DNA from: Coprinellus micaceus
Lineage: Eukaryota; Basidiomycota; Agaricomycetes; Agaricales; Psathyrellaceae
Assembly (NCBI GenBank): GCA_951394405.1
Contig: OX596343.1
Coordinates: 2,542,001 to 2,606,000 of the forward strand
Reading direction: 5' to 3'
DNA: 64,000 nt
Shown: positions 21,195-33,102 of the stretch, piece by piece
Numbering within the stretch: the first letter of the stretch is position 1
How the letters are laid out: each line of letters begins with the position of its first letter
Notes under the pieces: model-generated
What the model saw: only the letters and a program-made list of their open reading frames with translations
Databases searched by the model: none
Told to the model about the DNA's origin: nothing
Made by a program: the position numbers and the translations under genes

Positions 21195-24100
21195 TTACCA
21201 TAAGCGCCCAAAGTCATCATCCTCAGACCAGTCCTCATCCGATTCGTCAGAGGGAGGGTCCTCAGCTGGATTCCCATGCCTCCTGTACCCATAATCTCCA
21301 TGCTCATCTTCATCCATGTCCTCCAAGTCATCCTCCCATCCTGCTTTATCCTCGTCATCCTGCATTTCTTGCGCATCACCCTCTCCCTGTTGAGCCTCGT
21401 GCTGCATCCCATGGAGTTCTGCCTCGCGCTTCTCACGATACTCAATGTCGATTGCGTCCCGGTCAAGTAGGAATTCGTCGACAGCCCCTCGCACTGCGGC
21501 ATGCCCAGCCCCGCCTCCCCGGTACCGCATGAACATGTCACGATCGACGAATCTGGAATGATGTCAGTGGATGGGGCGATCGAATGTTGATGTGGTGCTC
21601 ACATGTTCAACCAGAAGGTATCCCAATCCTTCCCGTCTTGGTAGATATCCTGATCGGGGCCCTTCCGGCCCTCTGTTGGCCCTGGCAAGCCTCGATCATT
21701 CTGTCCACTATCCTCGTCTGGAATCAAATAGACCGTGCGTACAACATTTGCTGGGTCAACAAACCCAAAGGCGGCGGACCCATCTTCTCCCTCATTCACG
21801 AACCTCAGTTGTGGGAGGTGCTTAGCCTGGAATCCGAACTCCGAATCCTTCTCCAGCGCAAGCCAACGCACCCAAAGAACGGGCATCTCTCGGACTTCTC
21901 TCGATTTTGACAATGGTCCGCTGTGAATGATGCGAACGTGGAAGATATCGAGGACCTGAGCATACCAGTAAGGGTGGTTTGGGCTATTGGGGTCGTAATC
22001 TTCATTTGACAACAGCATGATGATGCTGAATCGGCTCGGATTGATGTAGTCGTGTTGGCGCCGAAGATCGTAAGTCGTGTAGTTGACGTGGAGGGTCTTG
22101 TGCCGGTACATATTCATGTTGACAATGATCACAAAGTCCAGTTCTTCGTCAGAGATGAAGTCCTCATCGGAGTTGTATCGATGGCCATACAGCCGTAATA
22201 GTAGGTGAGTCTTGAGCTTGCGCACAAATCCCTTCAGTGATGCTGGATTCAGTTTGCATCTCACACTTCATGAGTGGAGGGCAGTTTTATCCATAAAACC
22301 CTTATAGTTACAGCAAGGGGATTATCCAAAAAACGCGTTTGTACCACAGGGACATTGCACGTGCTGATGGACGATGCTTCTTTCCCAATGCGGTTGGCGC
22401 ATCTGTTTGGCATCACTTGTGCCCGCCCCTAACACTGTATGTAGTTTAGATCAAACCAAGATCAATCAACCAATTTCTATGTTGTTGGGTCTCAAAAACA
22501 TCATCAAATGGGCTCAAATAAAATACATTATTAACATGTGCCCAACCCGGCGTACGTACCGCCACCCTACGCCTATCAATCCGAGGCCCTTGGGCCGAGC
22601 AAACGATGAGCGGCGGGAAGGAACGGGGGCCCCACGTATGTGACTGACGGTCCCATATCGGGGGCCGTGGGACCCTCCCCGAAGCATCGCGGGGCCCCCG
22701 CCGAAGGCGAGGGGTGCGATGCGGAGTGGGAGGGAGCTACCCATGTGGGAATGTGGGGACTGCCGCGAATGAAAAAATCGGATACATCATGTGCCTAGAT
22801 GTTCAATTCCGCATTAGGAAGGAGAATCGGTCACATGCACACTCCCTGTAACTAACGCGTTTTTTGGATAATCCCTTTACTGTAGCTATAAGGGTTTTAT
22901 GGATAAAAATGACAGACACGCCTCCACACTTCAAATAGCCAAATGCTCACCGTAAGCGCTGGGTCATTTGTGGCATCTCGGAGCATGGTGAGAATGTTGA
23001 CCTGGTCTTTCCGATCAACCTTTAGGGACATGGAGTGGTGTATGTGGGGTGCAGTTGGAGGGAGGCGTTCGTTCTCTGGAACATCATGGAAAGCACTATT
23101 TGTTTTATTACCCAGATTTTTTTGAGCACGCCCATGCTGCTCAGACATCTCCCACATGAGATGTTCCCAGCGCTGCTGTGTTGCGATCCCGCCCAGGAGC
23201 AGCTCCTTTGCTCTTGGTGCCCTGAACCTGTGCCTCTTCCCTCCTACATGTGCATGCTCAGTCTGCCAGAGCATATCAGCACAAGGTAGCCACATAAGCA
23301 TACCCACTTACATTTTGTGATGAGTAGCTATCTGTGGTCCCTTTATGGCGAATGTAGCGCGCATAATGGCCGAGAGAGTATAGCTTGTATGTGAGAAGGT
23401 TGAATTGCCGCTTCTTGGTTGACTGGCGTTTCTTTTTTGACCTATTTGACTGGCGGCTTGGCAGGTCGGTCGTTTCATAAACCAGGCAGGTGTTGTCCCG
23501 AAACTCCCTCAAAAGTTCTCCCAATCGCACCGTTGAAGCTTCGAGGTCGGCAGTGCTGGGATCGGATATGCGGCGGAGTTTTGCAAGTGCATGCCATGTA
23601 CAGAGCTCAAAGAGGAGCTTTTGAACAAGGGTTCCATGAGGCTCAGGGATGAGTCCTTCAAAGGCAGGAATAGAACACTGAATGGCAGGTAAAAATGAAG
23701 GTAGCTTCACATAAATAACATGATCCTCACCTGGAGGACATCCTCAAAGTCCCGTGCAGTAAACTTAGACATTGCAGACACATTGTCACGGAACTTTCGG
23801 ATTGTGCTGCCAAATGTTGGGAACTGACAGTATCTGGGAAGATGGGTTAGAACATATTCAATATTCATGAGGAAACTTGGCGTACCGAGCATCAATATCA
23901 CTTAGTTTACCAAGGCATTGTAGAATGTGCAGCAGGTGGGTGAAGACACTCTTGAAGACACCAAGCTCAAACTCATGGAGGAGATCAGGGGAGACAAGGT
24001 CATAGGAGTTGACACCATGCTTGGCAAGCAGCTCAGAGAATGTGTTCTAAGGAACCCCAAATGAGATAAATCCATGGGATAAGAAAGTGTTGGCACCTAC

Positions 24101-26305
24101 CCTAGTGGGGCGTAGCGACATTGGACCGAGTGTCTTCACAATGTCCTTGTGCTTGAACCCATAGCCATTCTTGTAGATCTTGTCTCTCGCCACCTTGATT
24201 CCTTTGTGCACCGCTGGGTCCTCAGTTCGAGCAAACTTGACACGGTTCTCCATATCCTCTGGTGTTCCAAGTTGGTCAAGATGTGACTTTGAAATGAGAC
24301 AGCGAGGACATGGGCAGGTCGAGAGATTCTTGATGCAGATGACAAGAATCCTGTGGTGTTGGGCATCAATGCCTACATGTTTGTGAAGGATAAAAATCAG
24401 GACTTACTTCTCAAGGTAGTCTGTCGCATACGTTAAGAAGCGTGGATACACTCGTCGAGTCACACCATCAGGGAAGTCGTTACTGTCACGTTCATGGAGA
24501 TATGCATGCATGAGGTCGTTATCCATGAGCAGAAGCCAGACAGCCTGCATGAGCTCACATCGCATATGCGCCAGGGATTCATCACCAGGTGAACGACCAC
24601 CAAAGACAGTAGACCACCAGTCATTGATTGTGTCAGGTAGCTATGGGGAAAGACACCCTCTTCAATTCAAGCTCACAAACAAGAGTGCGGTACACCGGCT
24701 TACCTTGGGTATGTAGGCCAGATGGTGCATGGCAAATGATGAGGTATTTGCACGGATATACTTGGACAGATTACCCAGTGCGACATATATTGGCCACAGA
24801 CTCTGGTTTCCGAAATTCCAAAGCAGAGTGCTGTCAGAACCAAGCATGATGGCAGCCACAACCACCTCATAGGGGCATCCAGCTGCTTCAGCGAGTTTTC
24901 GGACCTCTTCGTGGGCTTCGATGAATGAGTCGGATGTGTAGAGCTCTCCATACTGGCACTCATGCGTTTTTCCGAATCCGGGAGGCTCGTAGAACTCCTG
25001 GAAGGGTGCGAGATGAAAATACTCGGCAGATGGCTCCCGGAATGCAGCCATAATGACATCCATCAGCTTTCGGTGCATGACCTTTGTGATGGGAAAGCAC
25101 TTCGGGTCACCCTTTTTCTTTTGTGCAACCCCAGGACAGGGTGCCGCAATGTATAGTGTCACACTTTGCCAGTTGTCAGCAATGGGGAAGGGCGTTTTCT
25201 TTGAGTCGTCAATCCTTTTCTTGTCGTACTCGTCCAATGCCTTCATACCAAGCTCGATACGAAAGTTGTCAAGGTGTTCAACTCGAAAGTTGGGGTGCTG
25301 AACGACGTTCTTGATGAAGTCATCCGTCCTCTGCTTGGAACAGATGATGGACTGGCTCGCATAGAACCACTTCATCACCAACGCGATGGAGACATTGGGG
25401 AATATGCCTGCACCCAGCCAATCTGGCTCTGGGTCGCCGGTATCCGAGTCAGACGTGCCAGTATCATCCTGTGGTGGAAAGGAGGGGTCGAATTGTACCG
25501 TCTGATGAATGAGAGCGGGGGAACTTTCAGCGTGGTGCAGCAGTGTGAAGGCTGCGTCGGGTGTGTAGCGGGGCTTGCCGAAAGGGTATATCCGATACAG
25601 CCCAAAGGCATCTGGCTTTGTTCGCCAAGGAACCGAGGTATCGTCATAACCGTCAGCAGCTTCAAGCATGCCGACAGTCGGAAGGACGTCTTGGAATGGT
25701 GCACGGCGGCGGGGTAGGTCTGCCTTGGGTTCAAGAGGGTTCGGTTGGGGCCGTGAAGATGCCGGTGATAATATCACAGTATCTCCGGGTGATGTCGCCC
25801 GTCTGCTTGGCTGCGGCGTGAGTCCGGGCGCCTATTGTTATCATGTTCAGTATTTATTCCATGCGAGGGTAGACTATCATGGACTTACGGGTGAAAGATC
25901 GATCGGTTCTTGAGTGGCGGCGGAACCAGCAGCAGCCTCGGGCTCATCCAAGCACAGCTGTCGCTCGACCCAGGAATCCGTCCGCCGTTGAAGGGACTTT
26001 GGACGACTGCGAATGGATGCTGTGCGTTGCCCGAGGGACTTCCTTTGGACAATGTCAGAAAGGCGGCGTTGGATGGCTTTACGGGCCTTTTGCTGTTTCT
26101 CGAGTCTGCGCTGTTTCTTGGCCTTCTCGGTGGCGCATTTCGAAATATGGACGGTCCCAGGTCTCCCATATGGCTGAACGCGTTCGCAGTGAGGGCAGAT
26201 ACGGTCCTTGGCCATTTTTTGTGGTGGTTGTATGACCGTATGGGCGCCTGCTGGCAAAACGAACCATGCGGACGACGCATCACGTAAGCCATCAAACTCG
26301 GTCAC
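21195..26305 (-). CDS. Plavaka-type transposase
   Basis: A large multi-exon gene for a DDE-type DNA transposase of the basidiomycete Plavaka group. From the N-terminus, on separate exons: a zinc-finger-like segment CPHCERVQPYGR..HISKC; PDWLGAGIFPNVSIALVMKW; the long block at 25777-24716 with NWQSVTLYIAAPCPGVAQKK and LWPIYVALGNLSKYIRANTS; WWSTVFGGRSPGDESLAHMR; LSTCPCPRCLISKSHLDQLG; DLVSPDLLHEFELGVFKSVF; GHYARYIRHKGTTDSY; KRHRFRAPRAKEL; HLLLRLYGHRYNSDEDF; and an acidic C-terminus ending DDDFGRLW. Either Met at 26305 or the one at 26215 (MAKDRICPHC) could be the start. An inverted-repeat element interrupts the gene at 22285-22908, apparently within or beside an intron. I saw no stop codon inside the recognised exons, so the gene may still be functional. 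Exact exon borders were not all resolved. Confidence 0.8.
22285..22908. mobile_element. MITE-like element inside the Plavaka transposase gene
   Basis: 624 bases with inverted ends of about 56 bases. The left end starts TTTTATCCATAAAACCC and continues through GGGATTATCCAAAAAACGCG. The right end is its reverse complement with about three substitutions in the first 56 bases. The interior is GC-rich, with CCCGCCGAAGGC-like runs, and has no coding potential. On the minus strand a donor (GTGAGC after TNDPALT) lies just before it and an AG acceptor just after it (before the exon with NPASLKGFVRKLKTHLL), so it may be spliced out. I could not define a clear target duplication. Confidence 0.8.
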
Positions 26306-26370
26306 GCCTCGACGCGTCGCCGATAATCAATTATCTTGTTCCTCCGCCGCCACCACCACCGAGTCAACCG
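26306..26370. promoter_or_regulatory. Short divergent promoter of the transposon's two genes
   Basis: Only 65 bases separate the upstream-most transposase Met (26305, minus) from the DUF6698-like start (26371, plus); it becomes 155 bases if the transposase starts at 26215. The two genes probably share a bidirectional promoter. An AATCAATTATC AT-rich stretch at 26323-26333 is the only candidate core element. Confidence 0.4.
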
Positions 26371-28280
26371 ATGGGCAAGAGAAAGACCGTCCAGCCCAAT
26401 CGGACCAAGAAGAAAGTCATAGGCCACGCCGATGGCTCAGATGACCCAAATCACCACAGCATCACCGCCCACGCCAAGGCGGTCCTCTCTGGCGTGCAGC
26501 ATCTCAAAAATCACTTCCCCCAGTACGCGTCGCCCTCAGACTGTGCTTGAATGTTCTCTGACTCTGTCTCAGGGCGATACCATCCCTCAGACAACACTAC
26601 TCATCTGCTCGAGGTCTCGGCATTCTAGTCTCGCCGTTCATGAATATCAGCGAGCTCCTCGAGAGCATGGTCCACGACATGTACGCATATATCCACGGCT
26701 ATCCTCATACTTACCCTAACCTTCCTTTTCTAGAGAGGATTGTGCAGAAGAGGGCACGAAGTATAAGCCTAGCGGGGATATTCGCGCTATAGGCTTGGCG
26801 ATGCCCGGTAACAAGCGATTTTTGCGCGTGGTGTGGCACTGCTGGAAGCGCAATCAAGAGACGACCAAGGCGTTCCTCAAACTGGTACGTGTTCTGTTTC
26901 CTTAAAACCTCGCCTTAGCCTCAGGGAGCATCCAGCTTGAAGACGGTTATAACGGCGGCATCCACGCTACCACCGGAGAGTTCAAGAAGGGTGCGCTTGT
27001 CTACGTTCTCAAGGATCCTTGGGAGGACGAGCTCTCTCCCAAGCTCTTGGAGACAGACCACAAGAGTCTTCGGGGCTTCAATCACAACGACATGGGACGT
27101 GCACTGGTGCCATTCAAGTACCGTGCCGAGTACGATGAGGATCCAGCGTAAGTCCTAACGTAGTCGACTACAAAATTGCTCACCTTTGATTTAGAGCCTT
27201 TCGGGCTAAGGTCCTCAACGGCGAAATCGTTATCACTGAGACGGACCTCCCCAGCCTTCTCTTTTCTGACGACATCGACTACAACGAAGATGAGGACCCC
27301 ACAAAAGGACTCGGAACGGGCCACATTTTTCTGAGGGTACGCCTCGTTTGTGATCCTGACTCGTACCGACTTACCTCTCACTAGTTCTTGAATCACGAAA
27401 TGGTCGGGTCGACTGGCGCCTTCGGAGACAAGCCCACAGGTTCAAAATCGTCCAAGGCATGTAACTGGGAGGTTGAGCGGATTACCGCTCGCATCGTTGC
27501 ATCGGTAACGGTTGCCGTGAGTGTGATCCCACCCCTTCCTTTCCGTCGTTCTTACCTCTGGCATGGTAGGCATGGATAGCTTGCTCCTCGATGTCTCAGT
27601 GGGGGCACAACGACGGCACGGTAGACCTCGTTGCCATGCACGAGCATATCGTGGAGTTGCTGGAGATCTGCGGTCCAGAAACCGATGAGGTCCTGGACAA
27701 TATTGCCATGTATTCATCCCCTCGTCACCTCGTGATATACATCTGACTATCTTGACAGGGCTGTTCCGTACCTTAACAAGACTCCAAAGGGCCGAAGGCA
27801 CAAGCCATCCGCCATCACCAAAAAGCCCGTGGGTCTCACGCCCGCCGAGATCGCAAAGGCCAAGCGCCGAGAGAAACGTGTCGCGAGTGGTGAGCCAGAA
27901 GAAGTGGAGCAGGGGCCCGAGGGGGATGACGACGAATTTGGGTTCAATGATGTCGTTCCCTCTTGCGGCTCCAATGACAAGCCCTCTGGGAAGGTATTGT
28001 TCCCCTTTTATTGCAGCCTTTCTTCCGTAGCTCATGCCTTTGCTTAGGACGGTTCCGATTCCGACTCCTCCTCACAGCCAACCGACTCGGAGGAGGAGGA
28101 GGAGGATGTGCCTCGCCCAAAGGTACGTCTCGTTTCCCTTAATGGTCGAGCTCCTGACGCCGGCCCTTGACACAGAAGAAATTGAAGAACACTGATCGTC
28201 GTTCTCACTCCCCGCGCCGTTCTGATAACAAGGGTAAGGCTTCAGCAAAAAGGAACAGGTCTAGCTCTCGCCGCGGTTGA
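26371..28280 (+). CDS. DUF6698-like passenger protein of the Plavaka-type transposon
   Basis: A multi-exon gene; the first seven exons are 26371-26522, 26573-26680, 26734-26884, 26936-27147, 27195-27336, 27385-27516 and 27570-27709, all phase-consistent. The N-terminus is MGKRKTVQPNRTKKK. The core RGFNHNDMGRALVPFKY..GEIVITETDLPSLLFSDD..GLGTGHIFLR..ITARIVASVTVAAWIACSS aligns block by block with the stand-alone gene at 53000-57072 (RGFHHSVTGRYLCP, GLLRGKILVQ, ARSGNTQIHGMT region). The C-terminus is low complexity: acidic (DSEEEEEDV), then basic and Ser/Arg-rich (RSSSRRG), with a probable nuclear localisation signal PRPKKKLK. The molecular function of the family is unknown. Its place inside the transposon, divergent from the transposase, suggests it moves with the element. 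Confidence 0.68.
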
Positions 28281-28944
28281 ATTAACGGTATGTTCGTCTC
28301 TCCTTTCGCTTCGTGTTGTGACTGACGTTTGGTCACTCCACGGACTCTAGCGCTTAGGGTTCTCGTCGACTCTGCTTTCCAAATCCACGCCTATCGCAAG
28401 ACTCCTTTCGGTAGCATCACCTCCGTCTCATCGTGCCCTGTCCGCCCTCGTACCTCACACATTCTGCATCCCCTCGGCATTGGCATGATATCATCGTGCT
28501 CTCTCTCTGCATTCTTTCGCTGTACTCTCCACCTGCATCCGTCTGCTTTCGCTTTCGTTCGATCGTGCTCTGCTTCTGTGTCCCTTCGCTTTCCCTTTCA
28601 CGTTATCCTGCTGTCTGTCTGCGCCATTGCACTGTACTATCACCCTCACATCCTAACTTATAATTAATTATTGTCATTAGTTGTGCTCTCGACGCCCTTG
28701 TCCGTGAGCACTACCCAAACCCACCATCTGTGTCCCAGAAGCCTCCTGTATACGCTGAGCACATGTACGGTAGGTGGCACATGTTCTCGCGAGCACACGG
28801 GTGCCGCGCTATAGCTCGGCGCTGCATACGGGCGCTTAGAAATACATATGGGGCATATATGGCCAATAAGGCCTTACGGCCTCGCATCATGAGGTCCCGT
28901 AGAGGGCCCTCAGCCTTGTATAGCATATCTACGCCTTAGAAGGA
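28281..28944. other. Right non-coding arm of the Plavaka-type element
   Basis: A pyrimidine-rich stretch (28330-28660) is followed by a subterminal zone with CATATGGGGCATATATGG and GGCCTTACGGCC palindromes. No gene was recognised. It probably carries binding sites for the transposase. Confidence 0.5.
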
Positions 28945-30453
28945 CATATGCTACCGACTTTTTCGTCGATGTATCCTTGGCATCCGTGGGTTGGAAATGA
29001 TCACATTGGCCATCCTCTCCAACTCCTCTCATCGATGTGTGTCTATCAGCCCATCTGCAACGCTGTTCGGGAAGTAACTGCGACCGTCATGTTACCCAAA
29101 ATGGCCCAACTGGCATCCAACTACTACGACAAGCACCGGGAGCCCTTCTTCGAAAGCTTCCTACTTTACGAGTCCATCTGGCAGCGATGGTTCTTGTCGG
29201 GAAGCCACATGAGGTTATGCGATAACGTCAATGTAAGATGGCTATCCTTTCACTCCTGCATTCTGCTGAGCTGACCTATTCATCTTAGCATCACAGGTGT
29301 ACCCACAACTACACACCCTCGCAATCCAGGGAGTGCTCCGGGTGCAAGACTGTCGTTTATTGCTCATCGGCCTGCCAGAGGGAGGATTGGGAAGCCCTTC
29401 ACAAAGTAGAGTGTCCACAGAACCGCGTCTATCGAATCGGTGAGCTCACCCTCTCTATGATTGGACCACATCTCCCAAGTTACTCACGGCCGTTTATTCG
29501 TACAGACCGAGTGCTCGATTCGTCGTGGGTCAGCCATCGCGATCGGGCATACCTGCTCTCTCTCCTCCAACATATGGTTCTAAACTATGAGGTCGGACTG
29601 CCTACCACTGAGCAGCTGGACATCCCCGAGCCGACCTTGCGCTTCAGCACGATCATGGAACACGACCACGCCCCTTTGTATAACCATCACCATCAAGCCC
29701 ACGTCGCCAGGGCCAACAACCTCGTGCTCCACTTCCACACCCTCGCCTGCCCCCCGACGCCTTTAAGACACACCGTGGAAAGCGTCCTGGGACACGCCCA
29801 CCAGGGTGTACCAACATTTCGCAACCACAGGCTCTTGGCTATCTTCCAAGATTTCCTCAGGTCGGTGAAGGAGGACGCTGAGAAGAACCGGGGCCGGTTT
29901 CCTCAAAGGCGGATGAAAGTTGCTCTGCTCACGGCGTTCTGTGGGTTGTACCGGATCTACGCGGTTGGACGGTACGAAGTAGTAAAGAACGTGAGGAAAA
30001 CCAGCGTTGAGCTTGTCAACGGATTTTTGAGGATTGAGGAAAGGAGTAAGTTTGACGAGCATACGGTGTTCATCCCTGTGTGGAACTAGCAGCTTTACTT
30101 CGAGTTATTTTGTGGTCTGGTTTCTTCTGTTCCTGACTCTTTCCCCATCTTACCCGACTGCTATCCGCATTTTGGCTTGGACCTTATCGACTACTCGACT
30201 CATATCCTCATCTCTACTACCTTTTGGCTTCTACACTGGTGATGTTCTTGATCTCGCTTCTCCACGACGTTTCAAACTCATAACATCAATCCTATTGTGG
30301 CACGGAAAAGTCACCTGAACATCCCGCCGGAGCAGGTCTCCGTTAAAGTGGACCACTGGCTGCCCAGGTATGCGCTGCATATCAGTCCCAGTAAATCGTC
30401 AGTAGAACATCAATCACGCATGTCGCCTTCCCCCAGGATATCCCTCTCTTCTT

Positions 30454-31843
30454 TCAAACCTCAGCCTTCCTCATAGCCCCACCCTCCTCACTACCATCCG
30501 CTCTATACGACTTCGACTGGTCCTCCATCGACTCTTGTCCCCCTCGTCCGGAGAACGAAATCTGCATTTCAATAGGAGGGTCGTCGTTTCTCGAGAATCG
30601 GTGTCCAACAGAAGATCGAACACCTGGTGAGGAGGCCCGGGCACCAGGATCATTGAATTGTATCGTGCTGACAGCTCTTGTTGAGATGGTCTTTGAGGTG
30701 TTGGTAGTCCATGCTCGGTCTTTGGACAGTCGGTATACCACCAACAGGGGCGCGATGACCTATGTCGGCCGAGGGGTGTCAATATCCGCAACGAGAGGAG
30801 GCTCCCATAGCCACGATACTCACCTGAATCTGCCCGAGCATGGGTAAGAACATCTTCCCCGATGGATGGTCGATTCCGTATGTCACGATGAACATCAACG
30901 AGAATATCGAGTACAGCGCTGAGCTTTCTACCAGAATACTCGAGACGGAGGTATAAATTTGCAGGGACTCCGAGTCAGATCCGAGTGTTCTCTTCACCTT
31001 AATGCGGTGGAGGATCAGGCGAATGGAGATTAGCGCCGTGATGAGTATATTGAGCGAGGCTGTGATCGCAAAGTTCGCAAGGGCGAGGCGCGAGAGTCTG
31101 AGGAGAGCAAAGATGGAAGAGAAGGGCGCAGCCGTCTGGACGGTTACGATGATAGCGGTGACTGGAAACCAAGTTTCAGGGTCTTGGAGCGAAGAGGTCA
31201 CAGAACAGGAACCTACCAACGCATGCGATGTAGAGGACCAACGGGAGGAAGAATATGTACCACATTCCGAGGGTGGTCGTGTACACGATGTAGCACCGGT
31301 AGAGCTAGATTTTGAGCGCCGTTGTGAATAAATTTCCTTCGAATAGAATCTGCCCTACTCACCATAAACCCATCAGCAAGCCAAGTTGTCACGGCGAAGG
31401 GAACTTGCGTCAGCATGAATATTGGGTCATTGTAGTTCGCCAGCGACCACGCGTAGGACCCTCCAGGGTAAAGTGGATATTCGAGAGTCGCCAACCCATT
31501 GACATACCCCTCGGCCCCAATGAGGATTGTTGCGCAAATGAAGATCGCGCAAATGTACACGAGTTGGATTTTCTTGGATCTTCGATTATCGCCCCCAGGC
31601 TTCCTAAGCATTCGGAGGTGGGCAACGAAAGACTGGATGAAGAGAACCGCGGCGACCCCTGTAAATCGCGGTGAGCACAAGAGCGGAAGGATGGCGGATC
31701 CTCCAAGGCCGCCGAGACGGGCGCTTACCATAGAAGACGAGCGCTATCTGGATGCCGACGAAGCCGTACTTCTGATTCTCATAGTAGAGTGGTGGAACGT
31801 TCGGGGGCCGGTAGGACTTTTGCGGCAAGGGGGAGGATGACAT
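30454..31843 (-). CDS. Seven-transmembrane protein of an agaricomycete family
   Basis: Exons 31843-31729, 31658-31363, 31304-31217, 31161-30824 and 30759-30454 give 1143 bases, 380 residues, with agreeing phases. Hydrophobic helices are visible in the order GFVGIQIALVFYGVAAVLF, LVYICAIFICATILIG, IFMLTQVPFAVTTWLADGFM, MWYIFFLPLVLYIACVG, TAIIVTVQTAAPFSSIFALL, FAITASLNILITALISIRL and SALYSIFSLMFIVTYGI, possibly with a further membrane-entering segment LGQIQVIAPLLVVY. The tail of about 90 residues is polar and presumably cytosolic. The plan resembles receptor-like membrane proteins that are abundant in mushrooms. Ligand and signalling are unknown. It is not a STE3 pheromone receptor as far as I can tell. 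Confidence 0.78.
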
Positions 31844-33102
31844 GGGTCAAGAAAGCTTCCGATATGGGGTGCGTTCAGCTTGCTACATATACATCTCGGA
31901 ATGTTCCAGGATAGACTTTGATTTGGTTTTCATGAAATCTGCCCGCTCTAGTAGGATCAACCTGCCAAAGCGCGCCCTTTACGGTTCAGAACGGCTCAGA
32001 GGATCTATCATATGTAAGTCAATAATTTACGAGCCACGGCGTATGTCGCAAGTGGCGAAAACCGAGGGAAGAGTGAGCCCTGTTGAGTGCCGAGGAGCCC
32101 GGTGTGGCGGCTGTTAGTCACCCCGGAATGAATATCTTCCCAGTAGGTACGTATATCACGTTTCCCATCGGGGATGGGGAGGCAATATTAGCACTCGCCT
32201 GGATCGGGTATCGCAGAGGTGCAAAGCATCGAGCTTGATCTGTGGACACACCAATGCTTGCAATCGCAATGTCGATCCTCCAACCAAAATTGAAGCTACG
32301 TCCATTGGGACGAGCGGTTCGATAGGTATTATAAACAAAAAAATGTTGTCACACCTGCCATGAAACGTCAGTGATTCCGTTCACCACCTCCCGATGATCA
32401 TGGAAAATATAGCGCGGGTTCGGGGGTGGCGGATATGTGGCAACAATGATCTTATGTACAATGATGCCTATAGTAAGTCGACGGACGTCCCTAAATCTTG
32501 AAGAAATTGCCAGTGATGTGTCTTGGAGAGGGGAATGCGTGAAGGCAGGGTGCGAGGTCGCACTTAGGCAAATGAGGGCTTAGACGCAGGATCGTTGGTA
32601 GATAAGCGCCCATCACGCTTTGGTCGTGCTTGTCCATCAGCCTCTCATCACCCGGGGTTCCGTTGAATGCTCAAAGCCTCTACCATCATCACCCCCGTCT
32701 CGGCCTCCATTGGCATGCACTCATTCAACAGCGTGACCCTTGCCCTCTGCTGCCCTCCTACCGCAGATAAGTACTCTATACCCTATTCGGCCCGACATAC
32801 GTACAGCACATGTCGGAGGCCATCCGCGGTAGCCCGGACAAAACAGGCCTACTCAACTCACTGCTCCTGTCCCCCGGCACAAAATCCGTCGAATGGCCAT
32901 CTCTTATCATCTCTTGGCGCATACTACCCCAGGATATCGAGTGAGCAGGCTCCTTGAATCTCGAGCGCCCACTGTGTGGGGAATGTGGTAGCGACGCTCG
33001 GCGCCTTCCAAAAGTCAAACTAGTATTTCAGGTGAGGTCAATTGGTTTAATGAATAATTATATCAGGAGTAGAAACCCAATACACTCCTCGGGGCATATT
33101 CA
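31844..33102. other. Long intergenic stretch, no supported gene
   Basis: The stretch includes the promoter of the membrane protein gene. A plus-strand frame starting at 32667 (MLKASTIITPVSASIGMHSF) looks a little like a signal peptide, but I could not find splice sites that keep a sensible frame. Confidence 0.35.

Larger units (their letters stand above)
20825..28971. mobile_element. Plavaka-type (CACTA superfamily) transposon with passenger gene
   Basis: The element is 8147 bases. Its ends are imperfect inverted repeats of about 45 bases: CATCTACGAAAATCGACG at the left, and the reverse complement of the right end reads CATCGACGAAAAAGTCGG. Both then contain CATATGT and TAAGGC. TA flanks both ends as the target duplication. 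Several CATATG and ATATATG words repeat within 250 bases of each end, a likely subterminal binding array. Inside are a multi-exon transposase gene on the minus strand (21195-26305) and a divergent DUF6698-like gene on the plus strand (26371-28280). A smaller inverted-repeat element sits at 22285-22908. The Plavaka assignment rests on transposase motifs. Confidence 0.83.
19671..30089 (+). pseudogene. MYND-family gene E split by an 8.1 kb transposon
   Basis: Exon 1 is 19671-19727 (MDSDSKNPRPPAKNAKTEA). Exon 2 starts at 19783 (LLRSVEQGSLEHIYKLARTE) and is interrupted after 20824 (..LTQPIGTPY). It continues at 28974 (PWHPWVGNDHIGHPLQLLSS) to 29232 (LCDNVN). The finger exon is 29289-29439 (CSGCKTVVYCSSACQREDW) and the last exon is 29506-30089, ending VFIPVWN. 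The inserted DNA is 20825-28971 with TA on both sides, and reading across one TA gives GTPYPWHPW, which lines up with GETYPFFAW of gene H. The exon-2 halves sum to 1301 bases, not a multiple of three. This agrees with a one-base loss near 20035 where the frame changes (GHLEDANK to FQESLSPVLH). The gene is therefore dead twice over. Confidence 0.85.

Noticed and set aside
20852..28944. CATATG as a 6-base target duplication of the Plavaka-type element
   Set aside because: The inverted repeats extend beyond it on both sides, and cutting at CATATG leaves the host protein about 15 residues too long and out of frame. The TA junction fits better.
32667..32957. A possible small secreted protein on the plus strand
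   Set aside because: A signal-like start was seen, but the only plausible intron is about 36 bases and does not keep the frame.
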